Origin: Falciphora oryzae
Taxonomy: Eukaryota; Ascomycota; Sordariomycetes; Magnaporthales; Magnaporthaceae
Direction: 5' to 3'
DNA: 64,000 nt
Assembly: GCA_000733355.1 (NCBI GenBank)
Contig: JNVV01000001.1
Location: 1,005,218 to 1,069,217 of the forward strand
Below the pieces are notes generated by a model that saw only the letters and a program-made list of their open reading frames with translations, ran no database searches and had not been told where the DNA came from. Position numbers and translations under genes: made by a program. Shown here in pieces: positions 34,213 through 45,122 of this stretch; within the stretch, counting starts at the first letter, position 1, and every line of letters begins with the position of its first letter.

Positions 34213-35015
34213 GTTGATACAATGGCAAAAAAAAAAAAAAAAAAAAGGGTTCATCGGATAGGAGACATAACGGACAGCAAGTGACTCGAGGTTGGTTAAT
34301 AAGTGGATATATTGGAGAATATAGTCTACTGCGTGACCACGAGGAGGTTGACGGTTCCTCCTAGAGCACATCCAAACAGCCATGGCCCCGCGCCGCCATG
34401 CCTGATCCATAAATTCTGCAAGGAAAACAGAAATCGCAAGTTGGTTGTCCCTCAAAACGCCCGAGCACGAGTGCAAGACCGGCGCCACGGTCGTGCTTTC
34501 ATCGCTCGTAACAGATCGCCTTTATCTTTGTCCCTCCGATACCGTCTGCGCCATCCAATAACTGCGACCGGCCCCGGGGCAAAGAGTCTGAGTCCCGGAG
34601 CTGCCGGCCAAGGGAAATCATGAACAAATGAGAATCGGCTATATCGCCGGGTAGTAGATACATTTCTGCGCTCCGCACGTCGGGCCGTCGGGCGGCAAGC
34701 GACCCTGGAAAGAATTATCCCAAAAAAGAAGAGAAAAAGAAAACAGTAGGTATGTAGATATCCATCATGGGATGAAGGAACAAAGGCAAAGGAAACGCCA
34801 TGTCTATGCAAGAGTTTCGTGGAAGACGTGCGAGGGTGGCCCGGGGTTGACGCATAGCCTCTCGAGATATTAGAATGACCCCTCGGGAGGGCATATCGCT
34901 CCGGCGTGCTCCGTCCAAGACGATGCATGAACGGTGTGGAGTCAATTGGTGGTAGGTAGGTGGGTAGGTGGTATATATGATATAATATGGTGATTAAGAC
35001 GCCAAGCGACAAGCG
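34213..35015. other. Convergent 3' region, chitinase / PNG1
   Basis: An 803-base region between stop codons. It contains an A20 tract (34227-34246) just after the chitinase stop and a TAGGTAGG-type repeat at 34951-34973. No gene is supported. Confidence 0.6.
34227..34246. repeat. A20 homopolymer
   Basis: Lies 14 bases after the chitinase stop codon, so it is probably in the 3' UTR or just beyond. Confidence 0.9.
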
Positions 35016-36525
35016 TCAGGGGAGGTCTCGCCGGTCGTTGGGGTCTCTCGGTGGTTGGTATGGCTGGTGCCTCCTGCCGTCCTCGCCCCGGGAAGCGACC
35101 CACTCGGCGTTGCCACTCTGACGACCAGGTTGCTCTGCAGGCACTTTGGTATCCTCGGGCGCGGACCCAGAGCCGCCACGGCCAGAGCCCGAGCCGGAGG
35201 CGCAACCGACGGGGTTGGGCACCAGTCGGGTCACGGCCTGTGCGATCGAGTTGACGACGTGCTGCCGCAGCTCTCGGTCCTCCCTGGAGTCTTCTTTCTC
35301 GAGGTGGAACCGTTCCTCCTTGCCCATGTTGGCCCGTCGGATGTTCTTAATCTCCTGCATGATGTAGAGCATCACCTCCTCCGGACACTTGTTCCTCTCG
35401 AGCGAGTACTCGCTCTTGCGGACGTAGCGCCGCGTCACGTCGGTGGCCCCATCGATAGAAAAGGCCACGCAGTACGACATCTTCTTGCCCCAGCCCTCGG
35501 TGTAAAGGCGGGGGTTGTCCCATGCCTCCTCGCAGGCATCGACATGAATCCATCGCTTCTGGTGCTCCGAGTATATCTCGGTCCAAACGTGGTCCTCCTG
35601 GTTCCACACCCAGCGCACCCGGCTACCGACGGCGCGGCACAGCATGCTGAAGCAGTTTGCCCACTCGCCGCACCGGCCACGCCGCGTCTGCAGTAACCTC
35701 CAGACATCGCTGTAGCGAGGAAAGCGCTCATAGGCGCCACATTCGGCATTGGAGCAGCGGTACAGCTCGACCAGCAGGGCACCGCACGCATTCTCTTCGG
35801 GCGTTGGCGCCGTCTTGCCCTGCGCCAGGGTTGGCGACATGCATATCGGACATGGTGGGTTGTTGATCCAAGTGAAAAACGACCGCTTGAACCACCTGGA
35901 TGCGGATCGAGTCAGCCACCGTCCGGCTTCCAAGATGACTGTCTACGAGACGGTCGTAGGGGACAGGAGAGCCACAGAGATTAACATACCTCAAGAGCGC
36001 GCGGATGACGCAGTCCTGGTATCCCCATTCAGGCGAGGATCCATCTCCCAAGCTCTCGGCCTGGGCCTGAAGCACTTGTGCCTCTTCCTCAGCCTCGCCG
36101 TAGATGCGATCCAGCGGGATGACCTGGAGCGCCTCGTCTAGGAGACCCGGGTTTTCGTACTTTGTCGGTGTGGTCGACAGTGTGATTAACAGATTTCTAA
36201 ATTTTTGAGACTCCTTATCGCTAGCAGCGGGAGGTGTTGGTATCTTGGGGAGGTTTCGTAATGATGAGTACGACGGCGGTGTTGCCCCGGACTGGCTGGC
36301 ATGCGACGTTGACGGGCGCGACGACGAAGAGGGAGAAGAGAAGCCGTGGCCGGGTGCCGGGCTGCTGTCTCTAGACACCGGGGAGTCCTGGCGGGACCGA
36401 GATCGATCGAGCTCGTTCAGGCGCTTGGTTCGGAGCAGTCGCTCGAACCGCAGGCGCAGGTCCTTGGCCCACTCCTCGCCATACTCGTCGGCGCGTGGCC
36501 CGGAGCCATCCTGATCCGAGGCCAT
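35016..36525 (-). CDS. PNG1: Peptide:N-glycanase homologue (transglutaminase fold)
   Basis: Cytosolic PNGase removes N-glycans from misfolded glycoproteins during ER-associated degradation. Exons 35990-36525 and 35016-35895 give 471 residues. The N-terminal 130 residues are charged and Ser/Pro-rich. Zinc ligands are seen in CPIC and in CSNAEC. The transglutaminase-like core has Cys254 (GRCGEW), His281 (DHVW) and Asp298 (HVDACE). Spacings of 27 and 17 residues are identical to the yeast Png1 triad C191/H218/D235. The C-terminal tail is Gly/Ser-rich and ends in a basic Arg/Asp segment. The Neurospora orthologue has been reported to be enzymatically inactive but needed for polarity; by eye the triad here is complete. 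The ATG at 36525 is the first in frame. Confidence 0.9.
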
Positions 36526-39500
36526 CGCACTGGGAGATGCGTGCAGAGTCGGCGGGATTGCGTCTCGCCGCGAAGCTATCGGCTGGCCTGTCGTCGAGGT
36601 TGGGTCGGGTTACTCCGTTCCGATCGGATATCGCCGCCGACCGTGATCAACTCGAGAATATGCCCGAGTGGCTTGTATGACGCACACGTACACAGGCGCG
36701 CGCGAACACACACACAAACACAGGCACACACACGCACACGAACACACCCGGAAGACCAAGGCCCCGTGTTCCCTCCTAGTCTTGGGTCCTCCCCTCGCTC
36801 TCACTCCAACCGATGGTCACCAGCTCTCGATATCGTTGCTGGTAGTGTGTCACGGGCTGTTGATTGGTGTTCGTCGCAGGGCCGAGGATGTATCGCGCGT
36901 GTTGAGGCGTTGGTTGTGTTGGCCCGGTATCGACAGGGGCAGTCGGCGTCGGCAGCAAGCGCTGCGATGGTCGTTTGGACGATAGACAACGGGGGCAGAC
37001 GACCACTGGCGAGGTCGCGATGTGATGGCGGCAAGCGAGTGCAGCGGCCAGGTGAGCCGTTGTGCAAAAATGACCGGCAGCAGAGAAGGGGGAGGTTTCG
37101 GGGGGGAGGAAGAAAAGCGGATTGACGGCACGGGTGGTGGATAATAGACGGCTCGGGGTGCCCTGGAGCGTCGTAAAGGCTAGAGAGGGCGACGCACTCC
37201 CTGGCCTGTTGCGTACGTCGGGGCGAGAGAAGATTTGGGAGGAGCCGAGGGCAAAAAGTACCGTCCGGGCCAGTACGCCAGCGCAATTGGTGGGGGCTGT
37301 GGCCTGCAGTGACAAGAGAGACGAAGTGCAAACGTAAGCCATGGGCGGGAGGGGGAAAGCAAACCGATCGTCTTCTTCGTGAACGCGCGTCGTGGACCAG
37401 CCGAGCCAATGGGACGCCGACGCCGCCGGTGGATCCGACTAAGTGTCGACTGCGCCATCAACTGCGAGTCCCACATGGGCCCGCCCCCGGGTCAAAGGCT
37501 AACAGAGGTACAGGGTACGGTGACGGAATGCCTCTTGGGCTGGGAGGGCGCACGGGCGGCCCCCTCGGCGCACGGCCTGGCCGCACTGGCAGCCGCCTGG
37601 CCTCGCAGCCCATCCGCACCTGGCCTGCCGCAGTGCCGCGCTGCTTCCAGAAGCTCCAGGCCGTGGCAGGCACTGTGCAGCTGACCCCCAGCGCCAACCG
37701 AAGCCCGTGCCTGGCGTGGTCGCTGCTACCTGATGCCCAGCCAGGCCGGGCCGCCGAATGGGGATGAGCCCACCTTGGCCCCTCACTTGCTTGCAGCTCC
37801 TGTTGCCGTTTCTGCCGGCCTGGGCTCACATTGAATTGAGGCCTCGGGAGAAGGCACTTTTTCAACCTCTGTTGCACGCGCAGCAGCCAGCAGCACTTTT
37901 TGCTCGTTTGCCAGACGCCTTGGTCCCCTCTGAAGAGGTGTGACAATAGCTGCCAGCCCGTTCTCATACCGAGAGCACGTGGCATAGAGTTTTCTATTCG
38001 TCTTCCTTTCTGCTTGGTTCGGACAAGAGAAGGAAAAAAAAAAAAAAAAGAGGAGAAAAAAAAGAGTTTCCGCAATAAAGTTGAGGCTCTGTAGGCGCTC
38101 CGTCACCCATCTGCCCCGAAATGGTCTGCGCTTTTTGGTTTCATTTCTTCTTGCCTCGAGAGACGTAGCCCCGGCCCCCCTTTTTAGCGTGACGTAGGTT
38201 CCTTAGCAACGCTGCGTACCTACCTTATATATATTGCGTCCCGGGGTCCTCGTCCCGCCTGCAAATCACACCTGAGGTTCATAAACCATACGTACGACGT
38301 GATGCAATTGTGCTACGTACCTGGATCTGTCTGCCATCTGCCCATCTGCACTCCTCAGCAGCGTGAGGACAGAAAGCGATCGCAACGTCACGTGCAGCCT
38401 CCGCGTGCCGTGTGCCGACCGAGAGAATGGCTGAGCCGGACAGGCAGCGGCTGCGCCGGACTGCCTACTGCATGTGGCCTGCCATCAAGAAAAGACCGAC
38501 ATTTGTCTCCCGCCCGAACGACCCCACCACGACGACGACCAAGGGGAGCCACCGCTACCACTCACTCCGTCATGGATGGTAGCAAGGCGCAGACTGTGCA
38601 GCACCGGGCTTCGGTCGCTACAGCGGTATCGCAAGTTGGTGTTGGCAACCGGGCATTGTGGGGATGCTGATAATGATAGGTACCCCCAACGCGTGGCCAA
38701 CCATGGCGACCACTTTACCAAAAGCCCACGACGACTCCTGGCCTGGCCCTGCTGTGTGCACAGTGTCCGACACATTGGCTCGCGCAGAAGGGCAGCCGGC
38801 GGTGAACAGGTCTGCTGCCACGCAGCCCGGAAGCCAATGCGAGACATGCTTACCCTTCAGTGTCCGGTCATGTTGATGTTCGGGGCTAGGTATGTTGACA
38901 ACGGCCAATCACAGCCAGCCAGACGCGTCACGTGGAACATCTACGCCGCTCTCGGTGCGCGGCAGCCGCCTCAGTCAAGGAGGTGTCGTGGTTTGTAGAC
39001 ATCTGGGTTGACATGTTCGGATCGCGGTCCCCAGACAGATAGCCGTGTCGATCCTTCAAGCAATCGAAAAAGCCATGCGCCGCCGTGGTGGCGGATTTGA
39101 TGTAATTGTTTTTTTTTTGCCAGTCCCTAGGAGCTCACACCCTGGGTGGCCACGAATGGCTCCCGTCAATCTAGACTTCGAGTCTAGCGCAGTCAGTCCA
39201 CCCCAAGTTTTTGTCAGCTGCCGCACCAGGGGTGTGTGCGCAGCGTTTGATAGTCCGTGGGGATTGCGCGGCCCAATCCACCTGTTCTATCTCTTGCGCG
39301 TTGCCACTTTGACCGATCCACCCGCTGTATTGACAAATGCAAAGAAAAGTAGAATAGAAAACAGGAGTAGAAAGAATTGAAGCGAAGAAGAAAATAAAAA
39401 GAAAGGGACTGGCCCATGCTCACGGGCTGCTTTCTTGAATTGAGAGGCACCTGAGTGTTCGAAAATACTCGCCAATCGTCTGGTGTCTTTTTTCCAGCCC

Positions 39501-40436
39501 CTTCCCGACATCCATGACCCCAAGCACCTGGCGGCAGATATCTCCCCCATCGGCCAGCTCATCTAGAGAGAACCGCAGGCGAAGAAGCTCTTCTTGGCCA
39601 ATAACGACCAAAGGATAGTCTCACCCCAAGCATCCCCCGCGCTGACGCATCCGGACCAGGGCCAAGCGGACACAGACCAAGAGCTTCTGACAGGAGGACT
39701 GCTGCTCCGGCAGCATGTCCAAATGTCCGTGTCGTAAACCAAAAGCGTATATGGGCGGCCAGACGCGCGTCGTCGAGCGTCGGCCCCTCCCACAAAGATA
39801 CATGTACATGACACCGCCGCACGCTCGTTTTGGTCCCAAAGCTTCTCGAATGACTTGCTGCATCCCTGCCGAGCGAGAAGCCACTGCTCGTGCCCTCTGC
39901 TGTCGTCTGCTTACTCCGTAGTTTTCTCTCTGTGCTTCTCGGCCGGTCTGCCCTGTCCGTGTTTAATTGGGTAACCGCCTGGGTGTCAAGACGAATAGAC
40001 TTCCGTTCCGGAAACCGACCATGTCGGCACAACCGAGTCGCAGACGAGCCATCCCGATCACAGCCATAGAGTGGACAGCAAGAGCCAATGGGGGTTGTCT
40101 GTCTTCCTGGCGGATAAGAAACACGCTGCCCCGGCTCTAGCCTGGGAACAGGACAGCGCGGTCGCCTTCGGAGCTTTGCACATCCGATTCCGTGGCAGGA
40201 AACTCGTAGATGTTGCTCTTTTTCTCTCCAAACCTTGGCAGCAACTAAAGAGTATTTCACCAGGACAGCACGGTGTAGAATAGGTGCATGCCAAATAGGT
40301 GGTCGATAGATAGATGACGTTCGGTCAGTTTTATTTTACATCTGACCCTCTCAGGGACCCCCATGCCTGCATGCCTCCATACCTAGGTACACACCCGCTC
40401 CGCCAAACTTAGAAATATCCGACTGACCTTTGGTCT
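36526..40436. other. 3.9 kb intergenic region between PNG1 start and UTP4 stop
   Basis: A long spacer between two minus-strand genes. It holds a CA-rich microsatellite (36680-36748), an A16 tract (38034-38049), a T11 tract (about 39108), a short perfect hairpin (39171-39187) and TACCTA motifs (38216, 40381). Open frames up to about 230 codons exist but show no family resemblance, composition or splice structure expected of a gene. Confidence 0.5.
36680..36748. repeat. CA-rich microsatellite
   Basis: Imperfect CA/GC dinucleotide repeat about 155-225 bases upstream of the PNG1 start codon. Confidence 0.85.
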
Positions 40437-43210
40437 TCAAGGGCAGTCTCGAGAAACCCTATCATCTCTCTCATTGTCTGACACATACCTCGGAGGCAAC
40501 ACATCCCAGAGCGGCCGTTCCACAAGTGCCATCTCCAGGTGGCGCTGCCGGCCGGCCCCTGGCGTGGATGCCGCAGCTGACGACTCCAGAGGAACAGCAC
40601 CTAATATCGGCCGATATTTGAAAGTGTGCCACCATCCAACGCCCCCGGTTTTCTCTTTAGCCTCATCTTCGTCGGCGACGCGACCGGCCCGCATGGCCTG
40701 AAGCTCACCGCCGTCCGACTCGTCGTCTTCGTCGTGTTCCAGTGCATCCTGCCGGGCCTCGTCCGCGTCATCCATCTCCATTTCGACCCATTCTGTGCGT
40801 CCACTGTCTGCGGGCACCGCCTTCTGTACTTTGAGTGAATCAAGGCTACCTGTGTCCATCCGGCCCCCAGCTCCGCTCGAGTTGTTGTCACGCTTCCTCT
40901 TCATCCCTCGCCTGGGGCGGTTGGATCCCCGACCCTGACCATTCTCGGCGGGCAGGTCCCGGGACAGGTCAAACATAAAAAGGGAAGAGCGGCCATAGAG
41001 CCACACCCGTGACCCTTGCCACAGAGCCCCCTTGATGAGGTCCCGGTTGGTGCGGAACGCTTCCGGGAGCTTTACGTATGTGTTCCGGCGTGACCATGGG
41101 GTCAGGGTGCCGCCAACGGCGTCGAAGATCAGGAGTCGTGACGTGCTTGTGACGGCCAAGAGTTCGTAAGCACGAGCGGTGATGTCCAAGGTAGCCGGGT
41201 CTTTCGGGATGGCGCTCGAAAACGACAAGACGGTTGCGGCACTTGGAAGCTTCGGGATTAGCGAGGCCTTCGGATTACGAATCCATGCGCCGCTGGGAAC
41301 ACGCGCCGCGTCCTCGTCGTCAGAAGAGTCGTCAGTATAGGGATCGTGGTACGGAGACGAGTCGGTCAACGCGTCATCGCCACCCTCCACATCATATCCA
41401 CCAATGCTGTCCCGCACCAGCCACGTATCTATGTAGCCGGCCAAATCCGCCGTTGCGAGCATTCGGCTATCTGGCGTAAAGGCAATATGCGAGATGCGTC
41501 TGCTGTAAGTGCTAAGCCATGAGAGAGAGGTCGGCTGCGTGGCTTCGCGATGGAGTCTCCTCAGCCGCTGTCGACTTGAGCCAGGATGGATGCAGAAATG
41601 CCCAGTAGATGGTTCAATCGCGGTCTTGAGGACCATCAGCTCGCTGCCTTCGCGAACCAGACAGATCCATTTACCATCGGGGGACACCCGGGAGAGGGAT
41701 GCACCTATGTTTCCGACGTTTTCAGGCAAGGCGATTCTGGTAACCCGAAGCTCCTCTCTGGCGGGGCTGGGTGTTTCGAGGTCCAGCTGGAATAACTTGA
41801 GCTCTGCCACCGTAGATACGACCAAGAGGGATCCGTTGCTGCTGATGGAGGCGGATGTGATGTCCGAGTTCCCCTTGATCAGCATCCTCTTGAGGACCTT
41901 GGGAGGCCTTTGTCCCTCGAGCTCGTTGTCGAGGCCAACAGGATCCGGTGTGCGCTCTGGAAGCCTCCAGATCTGCACCTCCCTGCCCCACCAGCTTACG
42001 ACGACTCGGGCCTCTGGTGCGCTCGCTACGGGAACAGCCTGCGGCAAGTGAGACAACGTCCTATGGTTTTCCAGCCCTGCTTCCCTAAGGGGGATGACAA
42101 CGGGGCTGGCATCAGAACCTATAGGGTTTGAACGTAAGTTACATGGCCGTAGAACGCAAGGAGACGTCCACACGATGTAGCAACAGGTGAGAGACGGGCA
42201 GTCTTACCTCCAGAGACAACGACGCTCATTCCTTTGCCCTCGAAGGCGGCCATGGCCTTGACGTCGTGGGCGTGGTACCTTCTATGGAAGACCTTGGCCC
42301 AGCGGGCGTTTTGACTGGCCATACGCTTGTACAAGACTGTTTTCTTGTCCATGCCGCCGCTGACAATGGCGGAGCCGTTGGCGCTGACTGACAGACTCAG
42401 GACGTCTTGGCTGTGGCTCTGAATGCGTTGGGCCTGTGTGTACGTCTTGCCGTCCCATATGCAGACCTGGCCGGCCGAGTCTCCAGAAACGATATCGCCG
42501 TTGGGCAGGGTCTTGACGCACCAGACGATGACGTCCTTGGACCCACCGGCGAGGTCGCGACCGAGCGTCATCTTCCGGACGACGGAGCCGTTCCTGACAT
42601 CGTAGACCCGTATGCTGGCGTCAGAGCACCCGACCGCAACGATGTGGCGAGACTGGAAGGCGATGCTGACGAAGTGGATCTTCTTGGACGGTGACTTCAC
42701 TAAGATCCTCTGGAGGCGCAGGTCGTCGTCTTCTATCGAGTACAAGGCCAGGCATCCGTCGCCCGTGCCAGCCACCAGGCGGGACGGGCTCTGGCCCTGC
42801 GGGGCGGGCTGGAGCCCGAGGCACCAGATATCGCCGTGCTGGCCACTGGCGTGTTTTCGGGCCTTGCCCTTGGCCAGATCCCACTCGGTCACGGTCGGGC
42901 CGCCGCCAATGCTGAAGAGCCTGGACCTCCCAAACGCGACACCGCCATCGGCGAGCGGCTCGTCGCGTTCCGTGGCCCAGACAAGAGCGTCGACCTTACG
43001 ACCCATGCCGCCGTGGATTATGACCTCCTGGTGCCAGGCGCCCTCTAGGGGGTCCCAGATCTCGATGTCGCCATTCTCGCGTCCAACAGCCAGGCGGATA
43101 GGGACCCGCTTCTGCGATTTGTCGGTTGCGGGAACATGGGGGCGGTTGAAGGCGAGGCTGTTGATCGACGACGTCGGAAACGGAACGAAGCGGCACCGGT
43201 GGATGTCCAT
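40437..43210 (-). CDS. UTP4: U3 snoRNP t-UTP subunit Utp4 (Cirhin), WD40 protein
   Basis: Utp4 is part of the UTPA/t-UTP complex that binds nascent pre-rRNA in the nucleolus and starts small-subunit processome assembly. Exons 42208-43210 and 40437-42118 (89-base intron) give 894 residues. The start MDIHRCRFVPFP and tandem WD40 repeats are typical, for example LAVGRENGDIEIWDPLEG and IVSGDSAGQVCIWDGK. The splice joins VVSGG to SDASPVVIPL, a characteristic Utp4 block. The second half holds a second beta-propeller, an acidic linker (YTDDSSDDEDAA), a basic segment (RRGMKRKRDN) and the C-terminal block WWHTFKYRPILGAVPL. The end is slightly uncertain: a GTATGT donor at about 40489 follows LPPR and could start a further small intron. 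Confidence 0.9.
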
Positions 43211-45122
43211 GGCGCCAACGCTCGGCGCGATGGCACTTGTTGGCAGTAGAGACAGTCAGAGCTTGAGGTTCGGTGCCAGCGGCCTGTGTCGCAAGTGTTG
43301 GATTACTAGTCGGGCGGCTTGCGCACAATGGCCCAGGGGAGCTCGGCGGTTTTGGTCGGTCGATGCCGTTGGTTGCGACTTGGATTTTTTTTTTTTTTTT
43401 TCGTAGTCTCGTTATCGGCCACATTCTGAGGGGCGATAAGAAACAGCGCTGTTCGAGGTCGGGCCACTCAACCCAGCTCCCTGCCCGGCCCCGCAGCTGG
43501 ACGGAGCCAGTCCTGTGCTGCCTTTTGAGGAGGCCATTGAGGGCCATGCAACTCATCCATGCGCTATGGGTGTTGCGAAAGCTGCCTCCGTGTCAAAATG
43601 GCATCGAGGTCTGCTTTCTTTCCCATTATCCAGGTATTTACCAGGGTACCTAGGGACGATCCGCGATCTTCTTGTTCCGATCAACAATACACCATCCGCC
43701 CAAACAGGCATCCGTGCATATTTGCCGAAACACTGAGGACTTCAGAGACCCTGCAGGACGGCATGGGACGGGACTTGCTGGCAGGATAGTCGCCAGCCAC
43801 AATTCCAAAGCCCGAATACCGCTCGAGTGACTGCCGTTTTATTGGTCGTCACGGATGGCACCATCGGCGCTGCGCCAGGCTCCGCGCGCTCAACGGGACT
43901 TTGTCTGCTAGCATCGACCCACTGTGCCAAATAATGTTCGCAGAACCAGCTCTTCTGGCTAGCTGATAGGCAGGCCTTGGCAACCTGCACGCCTTTGACA
44001 GGTGACGGGTTTTGTTTGCTAATGAATGGCTTCCAGGATAGCTGCACCAAAGACACGGCCCGGTGCTAGGTCCGATAAGGCTTAACGTCGCGTTTGATGT
44101 GGATGAGGGTCACCCCCACCCTCCGGCTTCGATAGGGGCTGCCAAGCTGGCTTCCCCGATGGCTCCCCGATAGCTCGCAGGTCCCGTCATCTCTCCGTCG
44201 TTGAGATGTGGACGTCCAGTGACTTCCGCGACAGCCGCTGCCTTTCCTCCTCTTTGACGGAACCGACAGCTTTTGTGGCTTTCGATGCGTTAGTTCTAGG
44301 CTAGGCGGTAGATGCTTCCTCTCGATGCGGTAGCTGGGAGCTATGGTGCCTGCAGACTCATCTAGATTTCACCCTCTCGCCTGCCCCCTCTTTGTATACT
44401 TCCTATCTCAATGTGCTTATCAGTCCCCTTTTACGGCCATGGGGGTGTCTCGTCTACCGTTGCATTGGCCTGCAGAGACGAGACAACGGGGAAGCAAGGA
44501 ACTTCCTCAGACCGCGCCAATGCTTGACGCTCACTGGCCAACCTTGCACGATCATCCGTAGCCATAGGCCTGACGGGACCAAGTGCGGGCGGGCTCGGGT
44601 CGCACAGAAGCGGCTCCGGGAGGAATATCTCTCCTCCTCGCACGCGCCTCTTCATGCTAACTTGCGCTAAGCTTTGTTCCCGCCCTGGCATTTGATGGCC
44701 AGCCCTGCATTGCAGCGCATAGGTAACCATCCAAGACCGGCCAGTCTTCGTGGGTCTCATGCGCTCACGTCGAGGGGTGAGATACTGGCGTTATCTGCCC
44801 CGTCGATCGCCTACCGTGTGCTTATAACCTCTATCGCTTCTCAATCGCATTGATGTCTTTCCTCTGCGGCTCTGTTCCTGGTGACTAGCTTGCTTGTGGC
44901 GTGGCTCTCCGTGTTAACATCTAGCCGACGCCCCGGAAGGGCCCTACGCCCAACGAGGTGCATACCCGCCTGTGATATATACATCTATATCATATCTCAT
45001 CCAATCCCTCAATATTGACTGCTCCTTCCGGATCCCCTCCCCCTCACTATTTCTCTTTCCTCCCCGTTGGCTACTACGGACGACTTGAGCTGTCTATGAC
45101 AGGCATACCTCTTGTGATTATC
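43211..45122. promoter_or_regulatory. 1.9 kb divergent intergenic region, UTP4 / permease
   Basis: The region includes a T17 tract (43385-43401) near the UTP4 side and a GGTACCTAG motif (43645-43653). Several GATA-type sites lie before the permease: CGATAAG at 43434 and 44073, and TTATC-type at 43412, 44418 and 44791. An AT-rich TATA-like block TATATACATCTATATCAT lies at about 44976-44993, some 130-150 bases before the permease ATG. No gene is supported. Confidence 0.55.
44976..44993 (+). promoter_or_regulatory. Candidate TATA element of the permease gene
   Basis: TATATACATCTATATCAT is the only strongly AT-rich block near this start codon in otherwise mixed sequence. The position fits a core promoter with a leader of roughly 50-100 bases. 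This is inference from sequence only. Confidence 0.45.

Noticed and set aside
36776..37409. Two overlapping minus-strand frames of about 190-200 codons upstream of PNG1
   Set aside because: Low-complexity Pro/Ser/Arg composition, no family resemblance and no splice structure; most likely promoter DNA.
39559..40260. 233-codon minus-strand frame before UTP4
   Set aside because: Composition is random-like, with scattered Cys and Arg and no recognisable motif.
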